Below, piece by piece: positions 52,901 through 64,000 of a stretch of 64,000 bases of DNA. Position 1 is the stretch's first letter, and each line of letters opens with the position of its first letter. The notes below the pieces were generated by a model. That model saw only the letters and a list, made by a program, of their open reading frames with translations, was not told the origin of the DNA and made no database searches. The stretch lies in NCBI RefSeq assembly GCF_949628265.1, contig NC_088789.1, positions 4,030,001 to 4,094,000 of the forward strand, written 5' to 3'. Position numbers and translations under genes: made by a program. Source of the DNA: Cloeon dipterum. Its lineage: Eukaryota > Arthropoda > Insecta > Ephemeroptera > Baetidae.

Positions 52901-55900
52901 TTTCGTTCAGGTTGTCCGGCACTCGAGATACGATTCGGTTTTCACAGACGACACTACTTACTGCCGGGGCCGCCGCGTTTCTTCCCGTGCAAAACGCTTG
53001 TTTCTCTCGCACTTTCCGGCCTCCCGAGGGGTGCGTATATCATTTGCAGCTCTCTTCTGCTACTACAACGCGGAATTTGTTTACATTTTAAACTCCCAGA
53101 GGTCTACGATGGCAGTTTCACTTTGCTCCTCCGCGGCAGATTTATTCATTTTTCCTGCTGCACTCAAGGTAGGGCCAAGAGAAATCATTCTTATTCATTT
53201 TTCCCATTTTAATTTCCGGTTTTTCTCAGTAGCGCCACTATTATACAAAGCAACATCACAATTTTATTGATTTATTTATTAAAATATAATAAAATTATTT
53301 GCGAAGCAAAATTTAATAGGATGGTGCATGAAAAATAAAAGGCAGAATAATTGCATTAAAAAGATTAAGGGGAAATTCCATTGAATGGGAAACATCACAC
53401 GAATATTAGTCCTCCGGGACAGATTCACTCTATCAAAATGAGTGTAAACGAGGCAAAATAATTAAGCGTTTCATTTTTTCAACTTATTGAAAATAAAAAC
53501 GTTACCGCACGTATAAAAAAACTGATCTGCCTGTGTTGCTCTAGGATTATTAAAATAATTAATTTGAAAAATCTTGCTTTTAAAATTGGGCTAGTAATGC
53601 AATGATAAATGATCCATTTATTTTATTTTTTTCTAGAAAGCGCAACCGATTTGAAAAGCCGCTATGTTGCGGTTTTAAATCCCCTGAAAAAAAAACGAAG
53701 CTTGATTAGGGACACGGGTGCTCCTCTGTGCAAGATTGAATTTATCACAGTGACCTTGCCTTGAGTGGTGTGTCGAGAAGCTTGTAAAACGCTCTCGGAC
53801 TCTATGTGGATACGTGTGGCTATGTGCACATATGTTTGTACATAAGTAGCCGGCGCGGCGGCAGACACAATGACCTATCCATGACGTGGACCGCGAGCGT
53901 TAAATTACCGTCTGCGCTGCGACACCAATGTAAAAAACAACGTTCTCGCTGGCTTTGATTACTTCCAAGTTTCGGAGGAGCAGCCGATTCACTTTTTTTC
54001 TTCAGGGAGTGGGAAAACGGCTTACGGAACTACTACTGATCTATCAAATTATTGTCCCGGACTCTCCTTGATATCCATCAATTTGTGCCAGATAATCATA
54101 AGCCTGGAATTATTATTAATCATAATCACAGCCGGCTGGTGAGAAAAACCTTCCGCTCGGTCAGAAAGTTTGATCGGTCTCGTTGGAGTCAATGGAGATA
54201 AATCTTTAGCTCCTATTTCTCTCGCTATTTTCTTTGTCTGATATATACAAACTATATCCATTTGGGTTTCCTCATCTTTAAAGGCGGTGACAAGAAATTA
54301 TGAGATAATAAAATTACTATGCACGTGTGCACGACACAAATTTTCTTGACAAATGAAAAGCACGTTTTTTATTATAAATTTTATTTCTCTCTTTCGCAGT
54401 ATGAAATAAAATTAGGCAAGCTTCTTCTTACACAGAACGGAGTGACCAGCAGGCCGAGAAATGCGAGTCCGGCAATAAAAAGACGGCGAGCGAGGGGAGA
54501 TTTGCAAGTGACGTCAGTTCAATGAGAATTGCTTAATAACCTAGCCGCTGCTAGCTTTTCTCAGTCTCCCTTTGCACATTCATATACGTGTATGTGTGTG
54601 TGTATATACGAATGGTAGTGGGTACAGCCGCGTGCAAAAGCTCCGACTTTTGATAATGGGTTCTGTACTCCTCTCGCAGTCAGTGGAGTCGAGAGAATGG
54701 GATTCTCGCAGAAGCAGGAATAATAAAATGCATCTGCAGATAAGCCGGCTATCGGAGCGGCGTTTGAATGACCCATTTCGATGGCTTTTCACCTCCTAGA
54801 GCCGATTTCTATGAAGTGACGGGATCAAGAGAGGCACTTCCGTGCGGAAAAGGGAAACATTTCCGAGCTCTATCTTAAATTCGGATTAGATTGGCTTTTT
54901 TTTTGTCTGCGGCACGGATTGGAAAAACGGCAGCTGGAAGGTTATCAAAGTTTATGTTCATGCAAGAGATGGAAAACCGGTCTATTAGCTAGGATATCGT
55001 ATTTTTTCTTTGCGCATTTAAATAATCAGTCGAAAGAGGAAAATACATGATAATCAGCATAATCACCACAAGAAAAATGTTGTGAAAGGGCAGGTGTTTG
55101 CTAGTTATATTTTAATTCAGCTGTTTTAAACTCAGTCCCGGGAACCCATTGCAATTTCAGACTTCTCGGAATGTTGGGCCGGTAACACAGAGCTGTGTGT
55201 ATCAGTGGAGATCTTTGATTCCGCCGAGTTTCGGAAAACGCGCGCGATAAAGAGAGTGTGGCGCACTTTCTTCCTCTCGGGCACTGTATACAAATGGCAT
55301 CATCAACGGGCCATCTCAGGCAGCTTTTATGTCCACGAAAGATGCTCTATTGTGAAGCAGCGATAAGCCAGATAGCAAAGGTTAATTCCATTGAACGAGT
55401 CAAGAGGTCCTTTCACCTTATAAATCTCAATAGTGCTCATCGCGCCAGTCAACAATGATTGACGTCGCCTTTTTCCTCTCCCGCTCGCCGACGACTATAA
55501 AGACACTATTAAGGCAGGCAAGAAAGAGACTTCCCTCACAGACAAAAAAATGAAATTATCCTTTACTCACCGAGCGTTCACAGAAGTTGGGTGGCCCATT
55601 TCGTCGCCAACAGGTTTCCTGGAAAGCACACAAAGCGGCCGCTTCAAATTATGCTAATAGATTTGACTATTACCGTTAATGGTGGAAGTTAAGTGCATTT
55701 TGTGCAATTTCTATTTCACAAAGAAACTTAATTATCTTAAATAGTCAAAATTGGCCAGCAAACTAAATGAAATTAAGACAAAAACGATCCCTGAAGAGCG
55801 AAGAGAAATACATATAAATGTGAACTTAAAAATGTGCTTCTTAGGTTGGATAATATTTTTTTATTTTGCGCGGTACAGCAAAATGAAGGAAGTGAAGTGG

Positions 55901-57359
55901 AGATAAATTGTAACTACTTTTAAACTTTTGTCGATAAAATGGGTTATTTTACTATTTATAATCGGCTGCTAAGTCCCTGCCTATTACGCACTTCGGCTAC
56001 ACAAACTATCCTGAGAACATTTAACAAGGCAATGATTTCCAGAAAACTATTTCCAGCAAGTTTTGAAATGAACAGAAAAATTGAACATGGCCTCTTTCAA
56101 TTTTTAATCATTGTTATTTTTATCTCAACACTTGCTAGCAATATTATAGGAAATCCGTAGCTATTTACATTGATTAAAGATTACATCTTTTATGTGCAAG
56201 AATGCCTTCTCCGTAAATAAACGAAATTCAAATGTATATTCGAGATGTTTTTCTATCAAATAATCTATCAAACATTTTTAAAACCTGGAAGAGACAAATT
56301 ACTGTGTTACAGCTTTAAATACAATTTCATTCGGGATTTTGCTTTCCTTTCATCAAGTTTTTCGATTTTGCTAGAGCAACTGTCCCAGATTTTAAGCGTA
56401 TACCTGTATCTAAATTCCACATTTAATGCAAATGATTTCCAGTGAGCATTTTATTTGAACAGATCTCTCAAATGTGAGAGCAGGCAGAAATTTTTCACAC
56501 AGCTGGTGGTATTGGCGCAATTTCCATACAAATTGCAATCGTAATCCCATTTGAGTCTGTTAGGCCAGGGGATTGCACAGCTCGGCCATGGACCGAAATT
56601 GCGATGTCCACTCGCAATAATAGAAACAAATGCTGCGTTGCGCGCCAGGCATTAACTTCGGGATTAAAAGCAAAGCCGCGGCCGTGCGCTGTGACAAAAT
56701 TGAATCCACGACGCCTCGGCTCTTCTTCCCGCATGCTGTCGAGCCTTGCCAAAAATTGATGCTTTTAAATTCGAATTCGTAAGAAGTTGGCCGTTAAAAA
56801 TCATTTAACGCGCGCTCAGCAATGAATTTATCGACATCTGCTGAACTGAGCAATTTACGGCGCCGCTTTGACCCCTCTGCTTTTTGCAGGACCCTATTAG
56901 GAGGTGCTAAAAATATTGACGCACGAATTTGTCCTCAGGCGTGTGAGAAAACTACATAGTCCGGTGACACTTTTCACACAAGAGAATTATCATGATATCT
57001 AAGGTAGCTTTAAAATGTGAAGATGGCAATCGGGAATTTAAAACTCTCATATACTAAATTTAAATTTAATTTTGTAGTTTTTAATAAGAAATAAGCAAAC
57101 GCCCCTCCATTCAATTATGCCGTCATTCATTTTTTGCTTCCTTGGAGATTACTTCGTATTCCAGAATGATTATAGACAAGACGAAGATAACATCAAAGCC
57201 GCCGATTTGACGGGACATACATATTTCCATCAGTAGTCTCCGATAAATATTATAAACTAATGATCGCTGGTCCAAATCGGGAGTGCAAGTGTTGAATAAG
57301 ATTATTTACAGTCGTGCGCTTTTGGACTGGACACTCGCAAGCAACGCAAAACGAAGACA

Positions 57360-57376
57360 CAAACAAACAAACAAAC
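57360..57376. repeat. (CAAA)n microsatellite
   Basis: Four tandem CAAA units plus a terminal C, in non-coding DNA. Confidence 0.85.
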
Positions 57377-60300
57377 AGAGAGCGAGTTTGGATGTAAAAA
57401 TAAAAATGTAATGCGTAATGAGATTCCGCATGTGCAGGCCGATTTTTTCCTCCCTTTCAACCCCGTGGACACAAAGAGGCTGTCAATCAAGTGTCTAAAA
57501 GGTTGACCATATCGGGTTTGAGCGGCACGGCTCTTAAAACTTGATGCACGACCATTTATAGTCGGGATGAAATAAAATAATTCCATTGTCTCAGTGCCTC
57601 TGCGCTGCTCCTGCGGTATTTTTAATTTAATTGTTCTGCCCAAGTCGGCTCTTGCGTCGCCTACTAAAGCGGAACAATTAACATTGTTGTGTCTAGTGGC
57701 GATATAGTTGATTAATCCGGATTTTTATCGGGAATGTTTCATCTGATTGATCGGCAAACATTGCCTTCCAGCTTTCGAGTCTCAAGCGAGTTTAGAATGC
57801 AAATTATTTTTAGATCTCATTGTCAGCAGTAACACTGATTGAGAGAGCTAGATGACGCCACTATGATTTTTTTTTAATTTAAACGAGTCAATGAGCCTAT
57901 AAGAATGTTGCAGAATTAAACGTTTCTAAACGTCTCCCAGAGTTGGTCCCTATAACGAGTAAATTTTTAGTAGCACTTTTTTATAAAAAAAAAATATAGA
58001 ATTTCAAGCTCTGTGATAAATTTGGTTGAAAATAATCCTTTGGACAGTAAAATTAAAATTTTAAATTTAGAATTCAGGAGGCACAGAAACTATCGTCTCT
58101 GTATTTTCCTAATTTTAGTGCTATAGACTGGCAGAGAACATTTAAAGGGCTCACAATGAGCATGGTGAGTGCCAGCTGTTGCAAGGTTCACTATATTATT
58201 TATTGCCCTCGTTAAAATGTGCGCCTTGGAGCATATGCATTAATTTTTTGTCGCAAATTGAGCCGACTCATGCTCAGAATCCAAAATCAGAGGCAAGAGA
58301 TAAATCAAAACCTCGTAGTAAAACATGCAACGCGAGTGGTGATTCCAGTTGTATGTGCTCCACTCCCATTTGATTGATTAGGCACCGAAGAACAAGTCGA
58401 AGAACATGCAAAAAGGCCGATTTTTTCCTCGGCTGCTTCGGATTTTTTGCTGCGCTGCATCAGTATCGCACTCCCTTGTGTTTTTCATGGGCGGAATATG
58501 TAAATTGTCTCACTTTTCGCACCCCTCGCGGCGTTGCTCCCCGCGCCCGACTTGACGGTCCACCCCCTCGTTCGCTCCATTTGATTAACTGCTAATTTCA
58601 TAAGAAAATTTATTGAGTTTCGCATTAAATATCGATTAAGCAAAGTTTGTAGAAAAATTTGCCTCTCCTCGGCAGCGTGTCCGCGTGCAGCCGGCGTAAA
58701 AAGGCTGCTCTCCGCCGGAGAACTCGTTCGCGACGCAGAAGAGGTTATTATTATAATTTTTCTCATCTCGGCTGCTCGTTCCTAATATAATAGTTAATCT
58801 GAAAAAACAACCTTGTTGATATTGCTTTCGGTGGGACGAGTGGTGTGTTATTAATCGGAAAAGAGTGGCGGTCAGCAGCTAATTTCATTTTTATAGACTG
58901 AGGATGCTGCGCCACTATAATTTGACCGACCACGAATATTATATTATATTAAGACTGCGTTGCCAAATGGACGCGGGCATTAATAAACAGTAATCACTCT
59001 CGCGCTCCATGTTCTGCTGCCGCGAGTCTGCTACTTGTTTGCTACCCACTATAGTCACGGAACGTCAGGGGCTCGAGCCAGATAGACTCAAATAACTAGC
59101 AATTTAAAAGGACAACAGCTTTCGATTTCATTATTCTTTTGTCATTTAGAACAACAAAATTAAATGTCAGTTGACATTAAAAAAAACAGTTCGATCAAGA
59201 AACTACAAATTGGGTTCCGAGTTTTCATTTATTAACGTCACTAGAAGCAATTTACAATTTTTACAATAATTTAAGGATTTAAAATTGACTATTTTTAGAT
59301 TTTTTAGGAGCAAAATAGAAGGGATTTTACGTTTTTCATGGCTCCTTTGCAGCCTAATTTGATACAATTTCACTGCTTTAAATTACACTTTTAGAGAATC
59401 AACTTTCATTTTACTGTCGTAATTTAGCTCTATCTTGAAGATGTCTCTCTAGATCTGACTGTATAATTGTGTCTGATTTCTAAAACAGTAACTGGCTCCA
59501 TCCAAATTGTGACATAAAATTTAAACCTATGTTGACAAAATTCATCCACAAAAGTTCTTAGCATAATTTTAACCCCCCTCAAAATCTACTCTTTTTTAAC
59601 AAATCATTTAAATTCGATTATTTCAACATTTGCAAACATGAAAATTAAAAACTTGCCGAATTAAAAAGAGACAGGTTAGCTGGAAAATGGGACATATAAA
59701 CTCTGTACCATTTTATCTGCTGGCTTTTTCTTATGCATATTTCTATCGATCAAAGTTTCAAATTTCGTCTTATGTTGGTCCAAAAATTTCTTTCTAATCG
59801 ATATTAAAATTATTCAATGGAGTTGGAAAACTATTTTTCGACAATGAATTGTCAGGTCAACCTGTTTGGCTTCTAATTTGAAACCATTTGAATTCGTTTG
59901 CCTTGTTAAAATTAATGCAAAACCACATTCAATGTCTGAGAGAGACGAGACGAAGCAATATCACATCACCGGGCAGCATCTCTACTGGACCGCAGCAGCA
60001 GTTCTCCTTGCAACACATACTTTTTGATGCTAATAAATTTCGGCTGACATTCCGCGCTTGAAAATAAAAACAGATTCTCCGCCGCGCTTCTCAGCAATCA
60101 CAAACAATAAGACATGCCTATCGAGAAAGAAGATCGCGGAATTTATTTTGTGCGTAATGATTTCTGCTTCTGCTAATAAAAAAATCCGGCGTAATTCTTT
60201 TGTTTCCAGCACTGCGGACGAGTTTTCTCAATTGTGCGAGAGAGTAAACGTATTCTCTCTTTTCTCTACTTTGAAGTGCTGCGCGCAAAAAGCAAAACGT

Positions 60301-61717
60301 AATGCGAGATCCGCAAAAAAGTAATTCAATGAATAATTTACGTGCGTATTGATTCGCTGAATTTTCAGAGCAGAGTATTTATTTATGGGAAGATAAGAGC
60401 TATAGCGCGCATCGATCGCATTTATGTAATTTTATCACCGAACGGAATCTGCGAGCTTACTCTGGCGGAACTTTTGCTATACTTTTTATTTATAAATTAT
60501 TTATGATCCGACCGCTGTAATTAATTTTCCGGCGTGTCCACACATTCGCATCGCCGTTGGTGGTACAAATGCGGCGCCTTGTCAACTTCTCAAAGCAATA
60601 TTTCAATTTAATAACAATAACAATCATCATTTAGGAAAGTCTTAAAATTCTGATTTCTCTGATGGCATCGTATTTTTTAATGCATTTTGATTTCATTTTA
60701 TTGAAACTGATTATTGTTACTTACCAGAGCCACCTGCAAAATCAATACAGCTATAACTAAAAAAAGGAAAAGTGCACGTGCTCTAAATTGTGTCGAGGTT
60801 CTTAGAGCCATGCTAATTTTTTTTAGAATTTCGGACAGTTTCTATCCTATTCATATTTTAATACGAAAAAGATTTTAAAATAAATATCCCAATAAGTTTC
60901 TCGTGTTGAAAGAAAACTTCCTCAAGTCCTTTTCCTGTTCGAGGGCCATGATTTATACATTTGCCTCTTACAAACGCAAGAATTTCCCGAAGGCAGTAGT
61001 TTCCAGAGGCTTAATGGTCTATTAAGATCTCTTTCATCCCGCATGAGACGACGTTGCGCAGCCACCACTGCCATATACCGCACAGAAAAGTTAATTGCTC
61101 ACTAGCATTTGCCACCATAAAATGCAAATCCACGGCCGCTAATTGCTGAAAACGTCCAAATTAGCGCCGAATTTCCTCGCAGGCGCTTTCGGTACTTGGT
61201 CCTGCTCACGTAGCCATATCGCCCAAATTGGCCCTGAACCGGTTCCTGGAAGAGTGTCACTTTCACGCTATGGCGAACGAACCCCATCACCATCAGCAGC
61301 GTAGCAACCACGTCTCGAAACATTTGTCACCAAGTCAAGGAAGAATCGAAATTTAATTTCAGACTAGATGTTTTTTGGGGTTTTTTGTTTTAAAAATGAC
61401 CAACGCTAGTATTGGCGTCGGATCAACTGCTGAAATGTTGCAATTTTGGGCTAGGCGCACGGGCTCGATGTAGGAAGGACCCGCCGCGCACTTAATTAAT
61501 TCAAAGTGGGCTCATTTGGAAGCAAACGCCAACTAATTGTCGCAAATGTTGGCCGCCTTTTTTCCTTGTAAAGTGCGCGTGTTTTTGCACAAACAAGATG
61601 CCAAGTTTGGTCGGCGGAGCGAGTCGCTTTGACTGATGTCTCTTGACAGACCGGCCGGCAAAAAATGCTAAATTCGCCTCTCCGTAAACAAGCTTTTGTT
61701 GGACTCAACATACATTC

Positions 61718-61736
61718 GTGTGTGTGTGTGTGTGTG
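61718..61736. repeat. (GT)n microsatellite
   Basis: An uninterrupted GT/TG repeat of 19 nt, followed by a CpG-rich GCGGCGCGGC segment. Confidence 0.9.
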
Positions 61737-62594
61737 CGGCGCGGCAGCACGAGCATATATTCTTAATTAGCATTCGGCAGAATTTTGAGCGCGGCGCGCA
61801 CAATTTAATATCTTTCTCCGCTTTGCTGTAGTGTGCGGCGCTCGCTGGACAGGCAGCCAGCAAGGCGGGAGTAAATTTGAGACCGCTGCTGATGCTGCTA
61901 CTGCTGTCCCGACGCGTTTCCCAGAATCGACGTCGTTAACAAAACAAGATCAGTGCATCATTTATAAAATGAATCTCGCCGCACGTATACTAGTGAATGA
62001 GGAGAGCGCCGAGAGAGAGAGAGAAAGAGAAAAAGAAAAAACCAAGCCAGGGTGTCCTGACGCGAAAATGAATCGGGAGGAATTCCGCGCTTTTATCTTA
62101 CCTGTCCGTCCAGCACAGGGCGTCGTCCCGGTATCTGCAACAGGTATTATGCAATTAGTATAATTGCCCACATCAACGCTTGTGTGCATCAGAAATGATG
62201 ATTACTTTGATGGCAACAAATTTATTGGCCTTCAAGACTTTCCAGTTTCATTGCTATCAGTACCAAATCTCAATTTCATTTATTTATTAAAACAGGGTTT
62301 AAAAAATCCCTCATTTTCCTAGAAATCTTCCTGCATCACAAAAACTGGTATTTTGCAGATTTCTCTGGAAATTTTGCTCATCTTTACTCCTGAAATTAAT
62401 ATATTTGTTTAGTCATTTGCAAAATGTTGGCAAAAAAGTAACGCAGTCCAGATTGTAAATGTGAATAAAACCTCACAATAAGTATTTTGTAAAAACTAAA
62501 TAACGTTAGACCAATTCAACATGTTGCAAAGTAAGAAAAAAACATATTTTTTGGTATATATTCGACTGTTTTAAAACTGTTGTTTGATGCAAAA

Positions 62595-63064
62595 TAGACG
62601 GTTGTTAGATACATAAATTTGGTCCAATTAACACGTTTTTCAGCTACATTTTTGCATTTTACCGATGTTTTTGCCTAAACGTTAATACAAATGTGATTTT
62701 CTTGACGAGCAGGGATGCTCCAAAAGCACGAAAAAATTGCGATATGAAATAAACATTGTTGAGCTAAAGTAACATTTTTTATCGTTTGATGTTAGGAGGG
62801 ACTCAAGCCAAAAGTTATTCCAATTGTTTACTCAATCAGCCCTTCAACCATTCCTATAAAAAAGGGAAAAAATCAAAGTCTAGGAGATTGCAAAAAGGAT
62901 GAAAAATTCAAGATGGTAGAGAGCCAATTTAGACGGTTTTAGACTAATTTTAGATGCTTTAGACGGTAAAAATTATGGTTAAAATTGCTTAAAATTGCAC
63001 GATTCGTGCTGATTGGATGGTCCCGCAATGATTGGAAGCTAAGAAAAAAATTATCGACCGTCTA
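62595..63064. promoter_or_regulatory. Cluster of four TAGACGGT motifs
   Basis: TAGACGGT occurs at 62,595-62,602, 62,930-62,937 and 62,960-62,967 on the plus strand and at 63,057-63,064 on the minus strand. The last three are extended as TTTAGACGGT. A degenerate TTTAGAC/TTTAGAT pair lies between the second and third copies. No known element was recognised. The AGAC core resembles Smad-type half-sites, which is only a suggestion. Confidence 0.35.
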
Positions 63065-63519
63065 AATTTCACAACCCTAATCATATCTAAAGATTCAAAA
63101 GACACGAGTTTTTTAAAATTTGAACTATTACATGATTGCAGTCATCAATCTTCTCTAAGCTCTATTCTGTCATCACCGTATGTGCAGCTTTCCAAGTTTA
63201 CGAAATAATTGTTGCAACGGCACACGCAGGCACGGATTGAATGGAAACGCGACAGAAAAACAATTAGCAGGCTGCTGCTGTTGATGCGTGTGTCGAGATC
63301 AGAAGAGCCATTCAAAAGGTTAGACTAGGACAGCTCGTAAATTTTAATGGCAGCACGCGGCGTGCGCCACTCGTTGCCGTTTGCGTGGAGAGCCAAAGTG
63401 TGAGGCGAGAGGCGCATTTTTTCTCGCAGGAACGAGAGGAAAAAACAGACAAGAGGCGATCGTGCCCTGATTAGAAACGACGCGCACCGAAAAGGGCATA
63501 TCGCACGCACGAGTCAATT

Positions 63520-63790
63520 AATCGAGTGTGTGTGCTGTGCTGCCGGCGTCTCGTGCCGCGCGCAAGGAAGCCTCCGAGAAGACTCCGCGCCGGGGACAAA
63601 GGTCAGAAGAACGGGTCCGAGTGCTATTAAGCGTCCAGGTCACGTGTCGCGCATACGAAACTCACATCACGTAGGGCAGATCTCTTCTTGCGAGATGGCC
63701 CGCCGTACTAATGCCGCGCGCGGTGTACGCCCGCGCTGCGTGCTCTCGACGCAGACCTGTACGGAACGGACGCTCGATCGGGAATAGGAG
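63520..63790. other. CpG-rich block near right edge
   Basis: About 270 bp with dense CpG (GCCGCGCGCAAGG, GACTCCGCGCCGGGG, GCCGCGCGCGGTGTACGCCCGCG) stands out against the AT-rich surroundings. It may be the promoter or 5' exon of the next gene, or a distal regulatory block. No splice signals or coding signature were resolved. Confidence 0.3.
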
Positions 63791-64000
63791 CACGTCCCGC
63801 CCGCTTTATGGAGTCATTCAAGGCTAGGAATCGAGTACCTTACATGCGAATCCTTTTTGTATTGCAATCGGGGAAAGAAAGCGTCAAACTTGTTTATTTT
63901 TAGACGGAGCAAAAAATGAACGACGACGGAAAGAGGCTAAAATCCTGTCTCTTTATTTCGCTTTGATTTTAAGAATATTACTTTGCTGTTGTTTTTGATG

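Larger units (their letters stand above)
35190..64000. other. About 29 kb with no recognised gene (putative trh upstream regulatory domain)
   Basis: I found no recognisable exon, domain or RNA gene in this stretch on either strand. It is unique-looking DNA without obvious transposon coding sequence. Numerous GAGAG/CTCTC runs, CpG-rich patches and ATTA/TTTAT-rich segments are interspersed in the manner of animal developmental control DNA. The next gene to the right is not reached. Untranslated 5' exons of trh could be hidden here. Confidence 0.45.

Noticed and set aside
61831..62163. 110-codon open frame with an ERERER stretch
   Set aside because: The charged run is translation of a (GA)n tract. 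No other coding evidence exists.
30241..64000. Overall enrichment of CACGTG sites as a Trh-binding landscape
   Set aside because: I counted about nine CACGTG sites in about 34 kb, close to the roughly eight expected by chance.

Overview
This window is animal nuclear DNA, almost certainly from an arthropod and probably a hexapod. The evidence is spliceosomal genes with GT-AG introns, mostly only 53-66 nt long, AT-rich non-coding DNA, and protein sequences closest to insect-type Trachealess and HR78. I cannot name the order. Gene models were built by hand from splice sites, reading phase and recalled family motifs. No database was searched.

The left 13 kb is gene-dense. Running on the minus strand are: the 5' half of an HR78/TR2-TR4-type nuclear receptor, which continues off the left edge; a complete EXD2-like 3'-5' exonuclease (nine coding exons, 563 aa); a complete Elongator subunit ELP4 (seven exons, 378 aa); and a six-exon, 259-aa protein that reads like the kinetochore subunit CENP-P. 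A 5'-truncated non-LTR retrotransposon tail lies between EXD2 and ELP4, and a foldback repeat lies in ELP4 intron 1. MCTS1 (plus strand, six exons, 184 aa) is head-to-head with the CENP-P-like gene and tail-to-tail with the next gene.

From 13.7 to 29.5 kb lies trachealess (trh; the NPAS1/NPAS3 family), on the minus strand. Sixteen consecutive coding exons join in phase, covering the bHLH, PAS-A, PAS-B, two AT-hook-like motifs with an acidic tract, and the C-terminal region. The initiator exon is about 5.5 kb upstream. At least one small exon between it and the bHLH exon was not located.

From 29.5 kb to the right edge I see about 34 kb with almost no coding content, the usual setting of a developmental transcription-factor gene with distant control elements. 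The exception is a tiny intronless gene at about 34.9-35.2 kb. It has a TATA box, a correctly spaced Initiator, a 74-aa arginine-rich ORF and a nearby AATAAA, and it looks like a protamine or sperm nuclear basic protein gene. Further right are microsatellites, a cluster of an unexplained 8-mer (TAGACGGT, four copies in 470 bp), paired ACGTG palindromes, and a CpG-rich block near the right edge.

The genes do not form one pathway. The left block is housekeeping: tRNA modification (ELP4), translation re-initiation (MCTS1), mitochondrial or DNA-end nuclease (EXD2) and kinetochore (CENP-P-like). The right part is the domain of one developmental regulator. The best leads are the protamine-like microgene, the CENP-P-like gene, a DR1 element inside the nuclear receptor's own 5' UTR, and the TAGACGGT cluster.
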